Positions 57,270 through 64,000 of a stretch of 64,000 nt of DNA are shown here, piece after piece; positions within the stretch are counted from its first letter, which is position 1; each line of letters starts with the position of its first letter. Origin of the DNA: Colwellia sp. 39_35_sub15_T18 (GTDB lineage: Bacteria > Pseudomonadota > Gammaproteobacteria > Enterobacterales > Alteromonadaceae); NCBI GenBank assembly GCA_002162675.1, contig MAAE01000007.1:124001-188000 (forward strand). Reading direction: 5' to 3'. Position numbers and translations under genes: made by a program. The notes beneath the pieces were generated by a model. That model had not been told where the DNA came from. It saw only the letters and a program-made list of their open reading frames with translations, and searched no databases.

Positions 57270-58517
57270 TTATTTAGCTGCGTTTTGCCAATCAAACCCT
57301 GTTGGGTGCTGAAACACTCTTAAATCGAACTGTGGTGCTATGGCAAAAAGATGATCAAAAATATCAGCTTGAATAGCCTCGTATTCCGCCCAATCGGTTG
57401 TGTTGGCAAAGCAATATAATTCTAATGGTAAACCGCTTGCTGTCGCAGGTAGCTGTCTTACCATACAGGTTAAGTCGTTACGGATACTCTGATTTTGATG
57501 TAAGTACATGTCAATATAAGCTCGAAATGTACCAATATTCGTTAACTGACGAGTATCTATTTTATTCGAATTGTCATCTGAGTTTTGTACTTTATTTTCA
57601 ACTTCAAGCTGCTGTTTTTTATTCGTTAAATAGCTTTTCAATAAGTTAGTATTCGTTAAAAAATCTACTTTTTCTAATGAATAAAAATCAATGCTAGCAA
57701 TATCTATAATCAAGGTACGTTTAATGCGCCTTGCACCCGTGTGATACATATTGCGCCAATTTTTAAATGAATCGCTGATCAACGCATAAGTGGGTACTGT
57801 GGTAATGGTTTTATCAAAGTTTTCAACTTTAACGGTATTTAAACCTATTTCGATAACATCGCCATCAGCACCATATTTTGGTAACTCAATCCAGTCTCCC
57901 GCCACCACCATTTTATTAGCAGAAATTTGAATGCTCGCCACTAAACCTTTAATGGTGTCTTGAAACACTAAAATTAACACCGCGGTTAGCGCACCTAAAC
58001 CACTGAGTAAATATATTGGTGAACGATCTAAAATCAATGAAATAATAATAATAGCAGTCACTATATAGACCGCTAACTTAATAACTTGAATAATGGCATT
58101 AAGTGGTAAGTATTTTTGTTTTGCCGTTTCGCGATAAAGGCTTTTACTGACATTGAGTACGGCACTAATAACCCGTGCCACCTGAAACGTTAACAAAACT
58201 TTTGCTAATAAAACCAGCACCTCAGCGAGTAAACTCTCAGTAGGAAAAATAAGCGGCGTTAAAAATAACACTAAAACAAAAGGCAGCAATAGCGTTAAAC
58301 GAGTGAGCACCTTATGCTCAATTAACGCGTCATCCCAAGTGTTTTTAGTTTTAACAATCAGCTTATGGACTAGCTTAAGAATTTGATGTTTAACGAAATA
58401 ATAACTCGCGATAGCAAGCAAGAAAATAATGGCTAAACCAATTCCTAGTGCACTTAATTCAAGGTGACTGTGACTAACGCCCTGCTCTATTAACCACGTA
58501 ATGATTAGCTCATTCAT
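57270..58517 (-). CDS. MscS-family mechanosensitive ion channel (YbdG-like)
   Basis: 415 residues with about five hydrophobic helices in the first 190 residues. The pore-lining TM3 and first beta segment read YLLSGLGALTAVLILVFQDT, IKGLVASIQISANKMVVAGD and WIELPKYGADGDVIEIGLNT, the MscS core. The extended C-terminal domain with VENFDKTITTVPTYALISDS and SFKNWRNMYHTGARRIKRTL resembles YbdG/MscM-type channels. Opens under hypo-osmotic stress. Its 5' end lies 17 bp downstream of the acyltransferase gene, so they are probably cotranscribed. Confidence 0.94.
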   Translation of the reverse strand: MNELIITWLIEQGVSHSHLELSALGIGLAIIFLLAIASYYFVKHQILKLVHKLIVKTKNTWDDALIEHKVLTRLTLLLPFVLVLFLTPLIFPTESLLAEVLVLLAKVLLTFQVARVISAVLNVSKSLYRETAKQKYLPLNAIIQVIKLAVYIVTAIIIISLILDRSPIYLLSGLGALTAVLILVFQDTIKGLVASIQISANKMVVAGDWIELPKYGADGDVIEIGLNTVKVENFDKTITTVPTYALISDSFKNWRNMYHTGARRIKRTLIIDIASIDFYSLEKVDFLTNTNLLKSYLTNKKQQLEVENKVQNSDDNSNKIDTRQLTNIGTFRAYIDMYLHQNQSIRNDLTCMVRQLPATASGLPLELYCFANTTDWAEYEAIQADIFDHLFAIAPQFDLRVFQHPTGFDWQNAAK

Positions 58518-58534
58518 TCAACTGCCCCATACAT

Positions 58535-59440
58535 TTAAGTGTTACTGATTGAACTTTGCCTTATTTTCTCAAGCCTAGCATCTTTTTCATGCCAAAATTG
58601 CGTTAACCATTTTTGAAAGGCTATTTTGTGATTACGATCATTCATGTAATCACCACTGAGTTCATTGTCTATTGCGCGAGTATGAACTTCTATATGCACG
58701 TTTTTTACCTGACCACGGAGACAATCAACAAACGTTGGGATACCTTCGGGATAATATATGGTCACGTCAACCAGCGTGGTTAAATGTTCACCCATGGCAT
58801 CAAGCACAAACGCAATGCCACCCGCTTTAGGCTTAAGCAAGTGCTTAAAGGGTGATTTTTGCTTGTCATGTTTAGCTTGGGTAAAGCGCGTGCCTTCAAT
58901 AAAACTCATCACACTAACGGGTTTATGTTTAAATTTAGCACACGCTTTACGTGTGCTTTCTAAATCTTTACCACGTAAATGAGGGTTCTTTTTCAAAAAG
59001 GCTTGCGTATAACGCTGCATAAAAGGGAAATCTAATGCCCACCAAGCCAAACCTAAAAGAGGTACGTAGAGTAGTTCTTTTTTTAGAAAAAACTTTAAAA
59101 ATGGCGTTTTACCATGCAGAGCTCGTTGTAAAACCAGAATATCTACCCAGCTTTGATGATTTGCTAACACCAAGTACCAATCTTTTTCATTCAATTCTTC
59201 TAAACCTGTTACTTTCAGCTCCATTTTTGTGAATAATTTTTGATTAAAAGTATTCACTGCCACCCAGTTACTCGCCATTAAGTCTAATAAATAACTAAAT
59301 ATTTTTTGCGAAAAAGCTAACGGTATTAAAGCTTTAAAAAAAGAAAAAACCAAAATAGGTATCAACCAAAAAACAGTATTAATGGCATAAAAGCTAAAAG
59401 AAAAGAGGATAAGAAGTGGTGCAGGCAAAAAATTAAGCAT
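58535..59440 (-). CDS. 1-acylglycerol-phosphate acyltransferase-like protein (YihG type)
   Basis: 301 residues. An N-terminal membrane anchor (ILFSFSFYAINTVFWLIPIL), then the PlsC-type motif NHQSWVDILVLQ (catalytic His and Asp, near residue 92), KKELLYVPLLGLAWWALDFP, FIEGTRFTQ (motif III, near residue 178) and KHLLKPKAGGIAFVLDAM. It resembles the YihG/YihG-like acyltransferases that can introduce unusual acyl chains into phospholipids. The exact substrate is not readable. First gene of a likely two-gene operon with the MscS channel. Confidence 0.92.
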   Translation of the reverse strand: MLNFLPAPLLILFSFSFYAINTVFWLIPILVFSFFKALIPLAFSQKIFSYLLDLMASNWVAVNTFNQKLFTKMELKVTGLEELNEKDWYLVLANHQSWVDILVLQRALHGKTPFLKFFLKKELLYVPLLGLAWWALDFPFMQRYTQAFLKKNPHLRGKDLESTRKACAKFKHKPVSVMSFIEGTRFTQAKHDKQKSPFKHLLKPKAGGIAFVLDAMGEHLTTLVDVTIYYPEGIPTFVDCLRGQVKNVHIEVHTRAIDNELSGDYMNDRNHKIAFQKWLTQFWHEKDARLEKIRQSSISNT

Positions 59441-59752
59441 GTTATAAGGAGTAACTATAAGTAATTAAACAAAAAGAGATTAGCTATATTTAATCATGCT
59501 TTGCTCATAATTTATATTTTTATTGTTAAACTCAGCGCAAGATCATGATCTTTTCGTAACGGCTATTCATAAAAGCACCTCTATTTGCTATCAAAATACT
59601 CAAACCAAAACATTAAATGATAATGATTTCTATTATCTTATTTGCTATGATAGTCGCTCTTGCGCATTTAACCGTAATCATTCTACAAAGTCAGCTTGTT
59701 TAATCATCATGCGGATAACTAGCTAGAATTTAAATAGACTTGGAATAAAAAA
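59441..59752. other. Divergent promoter region with Fur box
   Basis: About 310 bp between the acyltransferase and DUF3649 genes. It holds a Fur box and an extended -10 (TGCTATGAT, 59643-59651) for the plus-strand operon. A 67-codon open frame at 59523-59726 overlaps these sites and is not considered a gene. Confidence 0.7.
59619..59637 (+). promoter_or_regulatory. Fur box of the PepSY operon
   Basis: GATAATGATTTCTATTATC matches the 19-bp Fur consensus GATAATGATAATCATTATC at 15 of 19 positions, including the complete left half. It sits 9 bp upstream of a TATGAT -10 element, so iron-loaded Fur would block transcription of the DUF3649-PepSY-DUF3325 genes. Confidence 0.85.
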
Positions 59753-60073
59753 GTGTCTTCCTTACTGCATAAAGTCAACTTTACTAAGCCACGCTGGCAG
59801 GTGTTTTCACGAGTGTTAGCGGCTGTTTTTGGTGGCTATGCTTTAGCCACTGTTGCCTCGCTTTTTATTGCCCAATTGTTAATCTATATTATTGAAAAAA
59901 ATCAAGCTATTCATATTAGCATAATGTTAACGTTCCTCATTTATGCTGGTACTGCGATGTGGGTATTTGCCGTAACAAGCGCTCGTCAAGCATGGGTAGG
60001 CTTACTTAAATTAAATGCCATTTTACTTGCCAGTACTTGGCTGTTAATGCAGTTTACGGGTGTGAGTAGCTAA
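59753..60073 (+). CDS. DUF3649 small membrane protein
   Basis: 106 residues from a GTG start with GGA nine bases upstream. Three hydrophobic helices: VLAAVFGGYALATVASLFIA, then MLTFLIYAGTAMWVFAVTSA and LNAILLASTWLLMQF. This layout and the WVGL motif match DUF3649 proteins, which accompany PepSY-TM proteins in siderophore gene clusters. Its stop overlaps the ATG of the next gene by one base (TAATG), implying translational coupling. Iron-repressed through the upstream Fur box. Confidence 0.85.
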   Translation: MSSLLHKVNFTKPRWQVFSRVLAAVFGGYALATVASLFIAQLLIYIIEKNQAIHISIMLTFLIYAGTAMWVFAVTSARQAWVGLLKLNAILLASTWLLMQFTGVSS

Positions 60074-61713
60074 TGAAAGATACTTTTAGGCAATCAATGA
60101 AGTGGTTTCATACCTGGGTTGGCTTAGTGGTTGGCTGGGTCTTATTTTTTATATTTATCACTGGCTCAATCGGCTACTTTTATAAAGAAGTCACTCATTA
60201 TATGGAGCCTGAAAGACCCTTAATAAATCATCAGCTCAGTAAAAGTGACATGCTTGATAAAGCGCAGCAATATATGAGTATTTATGCTAGCGACGTGCAA
60301 GCATGGGATGTATTTTTACCGAGCAGCCGAGATGCCAATTTACAAGTAGGTTGGCGTCATGCTCCGAAAGAGGGAGAAAGCCGCGGTAAATATATTAAAC
60401 AGGTGCTAGATGCCAACACCGGTCAACAAGTTATCACGCGAGCAACGGGGGGTGGACGTTCACTGTATCGCATGCACTATCGTCTCCATTATTTAGAGAC
60501 CCGCCTTAGCTACTGGATTGTTGGCTTTTGTACCATGCTGATGTTGCTAGCAGTGATCACGGGTGTAGTCATTCATAAAAAAATATTTAGTGATTTTTTC
60601 ACTTTTAGAGCAAAAAAAGGCCTACCCGGCTGGTTAGATAGCCATAACGTATTAAGTGTTATTGCTTTGCCTTTTCATTTTATGATCACTTACAGTGGGC
60701 TATTATTCTTCCCGTTTATTTACATGGCGTTAAGTGTCAGTATTCAAACGAACGAGCAAGAGCTAAATGAGTTAATGGATGAGGTTTATCCAAGTTATGC
60801 TGAGGTTACTCCAGCCAATACTCCTGCCAAAATGCAATCATTATCATCACTGTACGAGCAAACTAAAACTATTTGGTCAGATGATAAGCTCGAATTAGTT
60901 GAAATTTATGCGGCCAATGATATTAATGCCCATATCAGATTTAGTCGTGGCGTCACAGATATTACTTATAACCCCAGTGATGAAATTGTCTTTAATGGTG
61001 TCACTGGCGAAATCATCAGTGAACCAGAGCGTCAGTACACCGTATCATCCATGATACACAACGGCTTTATTTCCCTGCACGAAGGTCAATTTTCAGCAAC
61101 AATTGTCCGTTGGCTTTACTTTTTTACCGGTCTAATCGGCGCGGCAATGATAGCTTCAGGTTTAGTGCTTTGGACGACCAAACGCAAATCACAGCAAATG
61201 AAAAAACCAAACGGCCCTGATTTTGGTTATCGGCTAGTCGAGCAGCTAAACATTGGCACTATTGTCGGCTTACCGATTGCAATCGCCAGTTATTTTTATG
61301 GCAACCGTTTATTGCCAGTAGAGATGGCTAATCGGGCTGAATGGGAAATTCATCTGCTGTTCATCAGTTGGGCGCTATTATTAACCTATCCCGCCTATCG
61401 GCCAAAAGCCAAAGCTTGGTCTGAGCAGCTTCACCTTGCTGCCGCGGTATTTATTTTTATGCCCGTGCTCAATGCACTCACTACCGATAAACACTTAGGC
61501 ATAACCCTGAGCCATGGTGATTGGCTCTATGCTGGTTTTGACTTAACCATGTTAGCAATTGGCCTGACTTTTGCTTTTGCTGGCTTTAAGTTTAAAAAAT
61601 CACAGCGTAATAAAACATCACAAAGCAAGAGCGCCAAAACACAGCGGAGTAACATTAAAACCACCGTTGATAATGAGCTAGTATTAAACAAAGAAAATAG
61701 CGGAGTGCTATAA
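60073..61713 (+). CDS. PepSY-TM domain membrane protein (iron-uptake associated)
   Basis: 546 residues. PepSY-associated TM layout: helix 1 with MKWFHTWVGLVVGWVLFFIF, then periplasmic PepSY-like stretches and HYRLHYLETRLSYWIVGFCT. TM helices continue through VLSVIALPFHFMITYSGLLF and WLYFFTGLIGAAMIASGLVL (W and H residues that may bind haem). The C-terminal multi-helix part is longer than minimal PepSY proteins. This family is thought to act as a ferric-siderophore reductase or accessory protein at the inner membrane. Middle gene of a translationally coupled, Fur-boxed trio. Confidence 0.92.
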   Translation: MKDTFRQSMKWFHTWVGLVVGWVLFFIFITGSIGYFYKEVTHYMEPERPLINHQLSKSDMLDKAQQYMSIYASDVQAWDVFLPSSRDANLQVGWRHAPKEGESRGKYIKQVLDANTGQQVITRATGGGRSLYRMHYRLHYLETRLSYWIVGFCTMLMLLAVITGVVIHKKIFSDFFTFRAKKGLPGWLDSHNVLSVIALPFHFMITYSGLLFFPFIYMALSVSIQTNEQELNELMDEVYPSYAEVTPANTPAKMQSLSSLYEQTKTIWSDDKLELVEIYAANDINAHIRFSRGVTDITYNPSDEIVFNGVTGEIISEPERQYTVSSMIHNGFISLHEGQFSATIVRWLYFFTGLIGAAMIASGLVLWTTKRKSQQMKKPNGPDFGYRLVEQLNIGTIVGLPIAIASYFYGNRLLPVEMANRAEWEIHLLFISWALLLTYPAYRPKAKAWSEQLHLAAAVFIFMPVLNALTTDKHLGITLSHGDWLYAGFDLTMLAIGLTFAFAGFKFKKSQRNKTSQSKSAKTQRSNIKTTVDNELVLNKENSGVL

Positions 61714-62036
61714 TGTTACTGCTTATATGTTTAAGTTTCTCGGCTATGGTGTTGTTTTGTCTGGCCATGGAAAAACATCGTCAGCGGGTAACAGATAAAG
61801 CATTACCTCCATTTTTATCACACTCTTTCAAGCCATTAGCTTGGCTGATCTTAGTCATAGCTTTTTACATCAGTGGCAAATTATATGGTTGGTCTATTGG
61901 CCCCGCGGTCTTTTTTGGCGCCTTAACGGCAGCTTTGTTACCGTTAATATTATTATTAACTTATCGAGCGAAAGTTGTACCTATAGTGGCAATTGTTTTG
62001 CCACTCGTTACCTGTGCAAATTTTATCCTTGCTTAA
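61713..62036 (+). CDS. DUF3325 small membrane protein
   Basis: 107 residues, three to four hydrophobic helices (MLLLICLSFSAMVLFCLAME; LAWLILVIAFYISGKLYGWS; VFFGALTAALLPLILLLTYR). MEKHRQRV after helix 1 is typical of DUF3325, the usual third member beside DUF3649 and PepSY-TM genes. The ATG overlaps the previous stop by one base. Role in iron acquisition inferred from the operon. Confidence 0.88.
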   Translation: MLLLICLSFSAMVLFCLAMEKHRQRVTDKALPPFLSHSFKPLAWLILVIAFYISGKLYGWSIGPAVFFGALTAALLPLILLLTYRAKVVPIVAIVLPLVTCANFILA

Positions 62037-62245
62037 CAGATGAACCTCGCACAAGCAGTGAAAAATTGGCTTGGCCATGCGCATTTTTTATGCTGCAAAA
62101 AAGCTTAAAAAACTTGCTATGTATTCCTAAAAGCTATTAAAGTGCGCAATTTACTCTAGCAACTACGCTGCATATTTACTTATATCTATTGAATGACTAC
62201 CCAGTTTTCATCATACTGCCAAGGGAAACCATCACAGGAGGAATA

Positions 62246-63409
62246 ATGGACTTTAATAGAGCTGTAATCAAAGTGGGAAGCGCCTTAGTTGCGCCAACAA
62301 AAGCTGGTTGTAGCGGACAGTATACTTTAGCAATTGCACAATTTATTACTAAATGCCAACAGCAAGGTAAGGAGATCATTCTTGTTTCTTCTGGGGGCGT
62401 CGCCGCAGGTCGCAGTGTCATTCACCATGGTAGTCCTAGATTATCTGTGGCCATAAAAAAGGCCATGGCTTCAGTCGGGCAAATGCAAATGATGGCTAAT
62501 TGGCAACGCTTTTTCGATACTCCTTGTAGCCAGATATTAATCACCCAAGATGACCTTGAAGACCGTGAACGCTTTATTTCCATTAAAGAAACCATTCAAA
62601 TTCAACTTGAAAATGGCATTTTGCCGATAGTTAATGAAAATGATACCGTCACCACCGAAGATTTAAAAGTAGGTGATAACGATAATCTAGCCGCCCTAGT
62701 TGCCCAAGTATGCGAAGCCGATAGCTTGTTTATTTTAAGCGATATAGATGGTGTTTTCACCAAAGATCCAAACGTCCATGATGATGCGGTACTGCTCCCC
62801 AAAATAGATGAAATTACCGATGAAATTTACGCCATGGCAGGCACCAGCCGCAATCACCTTGCCACGGGCGGTATGAAAACGAAAATAGAAGCGGCAGAAA
62901 AAGCCACCGAGCATGGCATTAATACCTATATTGTCAATGGCAGTAAAAGTGAAGTCTTTGCTTCATTGATAAGGAAAGTAAACCCGGGTACGAAATTTTC
63001 TGCGGATAAAAACATCATAAGTGCTAAAAAACATTGGCTTAAACATACGGTAAAAAGTCAGGGCAGAGTGACTTTAGACAAAGGTGCGGTGAATGCATTA
63101 TTAAATCAAGGCGCATCTTTATTGCCCATAGGCATAAAGTCTGTCGCCAGAAAGTTCGATGTAGGAGATTGTGTTGATTTAATTGATCAACAAACCAAAA
63201 CCATTATCGCCAAAGGCATTACCCAATATAGTCATAATGAATTAAGGCGCATTAAAGGTAAACACAGCAATGAAATTGAATCCACTTTAGGGCACGAAGA
63301 AGGTGCCGTGGTTATTCATCGTGATGATATGGTTATCTTAGAGCAAAGCATTGCCCCCAAAGCGGCCACAAAAGCGCCTAACAAGAAAATAATTAAAGAA
63401 GAGGATTAA
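62246..63409 (+). CDS. proB: Glutamate 5-kinase
   Basis: 387 residues from the ATG at 62246, which follows a near-perfect CAGGAGG site; the frame extends 19 codons upstream without support. Phosphorylates glutamate in the first step of proline synthesis. VIKVGSALVAP, VSSGGVAAGR, ENDTVTTEDLKVGDNDNLAA and TGGMKTKIEAAEKATEHG mark the amino-acid kinase domain; the C-terminal PUA domain (LDKGAVNALLNQGASLLPIG) is present. Followed by proA after 4 bp, the classic proBA operon. Confidence 0.97.
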   Translation: MDFNRAVIKVGSALVAPTKAGCSGQYTLAIAQFITKCQQQGKEIILVSSGGVAAGRSVIHHGSPRLSVAIKKAMASVGQMQMMANWQRFFDTPCSQILITQDDLEDRERFISIKETIQIQLENGILPIVNENDTVTTEDLKVGDNDNLAALVAQVCEADSLFILSDIDGVFTKDPNVHDDAVLLPKIDEITDEIYAMAGTSRNHLATGGMKTKIEAAEKATEHGINTYIVNGSKSEVFASLIRKVNPGTKFSADKNIISAKKHWLKHTVKSQGRVTLDKGAVNALLNQGASLLPIGIKSVARKFDVGDCVDLIDQQTKTIIAKGITQYSHNELRRIKGKHSNEIESTLGHEEGAVVIHRDDMVILEQSIAPKAATKAPNKKIIKEED

Positions 63410-63413
63410 TCCA

Positions 63414-64000
63414 ATGAGTCAAACGTCCTTCAGCATGGTGAATATGGCGGCTAATGCCAAAGTAGCCAGCCGAGTAGCAGCACAACTCAGCACCCCAGAA
63501 AAAAACATTATTTTAAATGCTATCGCTGATGTCATTGAGGCTAATAGCGCTAACATCATTAGTGAAAATGCTAAAGACATTGAGGATGGCCGCAGCAAAG
63601 GGTTAACTCAAGCCATGCTGGATAGGTTGGTGTTAACCGAGCAGGGCGTGAAAGATATTAGCTCAGCCATCCGTGAAATTGTCGCCTTAGCCGATCCTGT
63701 TGGTAATATTAGTAACCTAGCACTGCGCCCTAACGGCTTACAAGTGGGAAAAATGCGCATTCCTTTAGGGGTTATTGCCATGATTTATGAGGCGCGCCCT
63801 AATGTTACCGCAGAGTCCGCTGCTTTATGCATAAAATCAGGCAACGCGGTTATTTTGCGAGGGGGCTCAGAAGCTATTCACTCAAATCTAGCCATTGCTA
63901 AATGCTTACATGGGGTCTTAACAGAGCACGGCTGTGATAAAAATATAGTCAGTGTTATTCCTGATACCAGCCGCAGCGTCATTGAAACATTGCTCAAACA
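63414..64000 (+). CDS. proA: Gamma-glutamyl phosphate reductase (partial, cut by window end)
   Basis: The ATG at 63414 opens a frame that runs to the window end (195 codons visible): MSQTSFSMVNMAANAKVASR at the start, then LRPNGLQVGKMRIPLGVIAM, IYEARPNVTAESAALCIKSG and AVILRGGSEAIHSN. These are hallmark segments of ProA, the NADPH-dependent second enzyme of proline synthesis. The catalytic Cys lies beyond the window. Four bases after the proB stop, so cotranscribed and probably translationally coupled. Confidence 0.96.
   Translation, partial: MSQTSFSMVNMAANAKVASRVAAQLSTPEKNIILNAIADVIEANSANIISENAKDIEDGRSKGLTQAMLDRLVLTEQGVKDISSAIREIVALADPVGNISNLALRPNGLQVGKMRIPLGVIAMIYEARPNVTAESAALCIKSGNAVILRGGSEAIHSNLAIAKCLHGVLTEHGCDKNIVSVIPDTSRSVIETLLK

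Noticed and set aside
59523..59726. 67-codon frame upstream of the PepSY operon
   Set aside because: It contains the Fur box and the -10 element, lacks a ribosome site, and its composition is not protein-like.
61841..62140. 99-codon frame overlapping the DUF3325 gene
   Set aside because: It is an out-of-frame shadow of DUF3325 running into the intergenic region, without a start site or family signal.

Overview
The window is AT-rich, gene-dense chromosomal DNA from a marine gammaproteobacterium. Gene order and protein content point to Alteromonadales, most likely Colwelliaceae (Colwellia or Thalassotalea); this is inference from synteny and sequence feel, not from a database search. The evidence includes groEL-groES-fxsA, cutA-dsbD, aroQ-accB-accC, srkA-dsbA, rarD-yigI-recQ and proB-proA blocks, and a glutaredoxin-fused peroxiredoxin. 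No tRNA, rRNA, CRISPR array, prophage or intact insertion sequence was found.

Layout. 0-2.8 kb: an oxyR-like regulator (cut by the window edge), catalase and an ankyrin protein, a peroxide-defence unit. 2.9-8 kb: groEL, groES (with a good sigma-32 promoter) and fxsA, divergent from cutA-dsbD. 8.0-12.4 kb: REP-like repeats and a three-gene operon (periplasmic phosphate-binding-like protein, outer-membrane barrel, membrane GGDEF-EAL protein) lying between dsbD and aroQ, which are neighbours in many relatives. 12.9-15.6 kb: aroQ-accB-accC and a tiny cysteine-rich protein. 15.8-24.3 kb: phytase-like lipoprotein, gamma-glutamyltransferase, ssb, a decayed RAYT transposase, a secreted unknown, a thioesterase and a BamA-like outer-membrane protein. 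24.3-33.8 kb: pssA, a chemoreceptor, fadH, a VOC protein, purU, a VF530 protein and two peroxiredoxin-type proteins. 33.8-36.1 kb: hutG-hutF behind a HutC-type operator. 36.1-49.1 kb: ccoG, srkA, dsbA, a beta-propeller/SHOCT membrane protein, a double-OB SSB-like protein, a YfiR-domain histidine kinase, rarD, yigI, recQ and a cytochrome c. 49.2-56.1 kb: small conserved proteins, two proteins with degenerate GGDEF domains, a DUF885 peptidase and a cyclic-di-GMP-I riboswitch-like RNA. 56.3-64 kb: tesB, an MscS channel, an acyltransferase, a Fur-boxed DUF3649-PepSY-DUF3325 operon, proB and the start of proA.

Themes. Oxidative and thiol stress genes recur (oxyR, catalase, prx-grx, a Prx-like protein, dsbA, dsbD, ccoG, srkA). 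A second theme is cyclic-di-GMP: one GGDEF-EAL protein with intact motifs, two degenerate GGDEF proteins, and between those two a minus-strand class-I c-di-GMP aptamer. The aptamer has its own near-consensus promoter, a complementary downstream arm ending in a T-run, and no open reading frame directly behind it. It points toward the 3' end of the oppositely oriented DUF885 peptidase gene. This riboswitch without a visible target gene is the most interesting item in the window.
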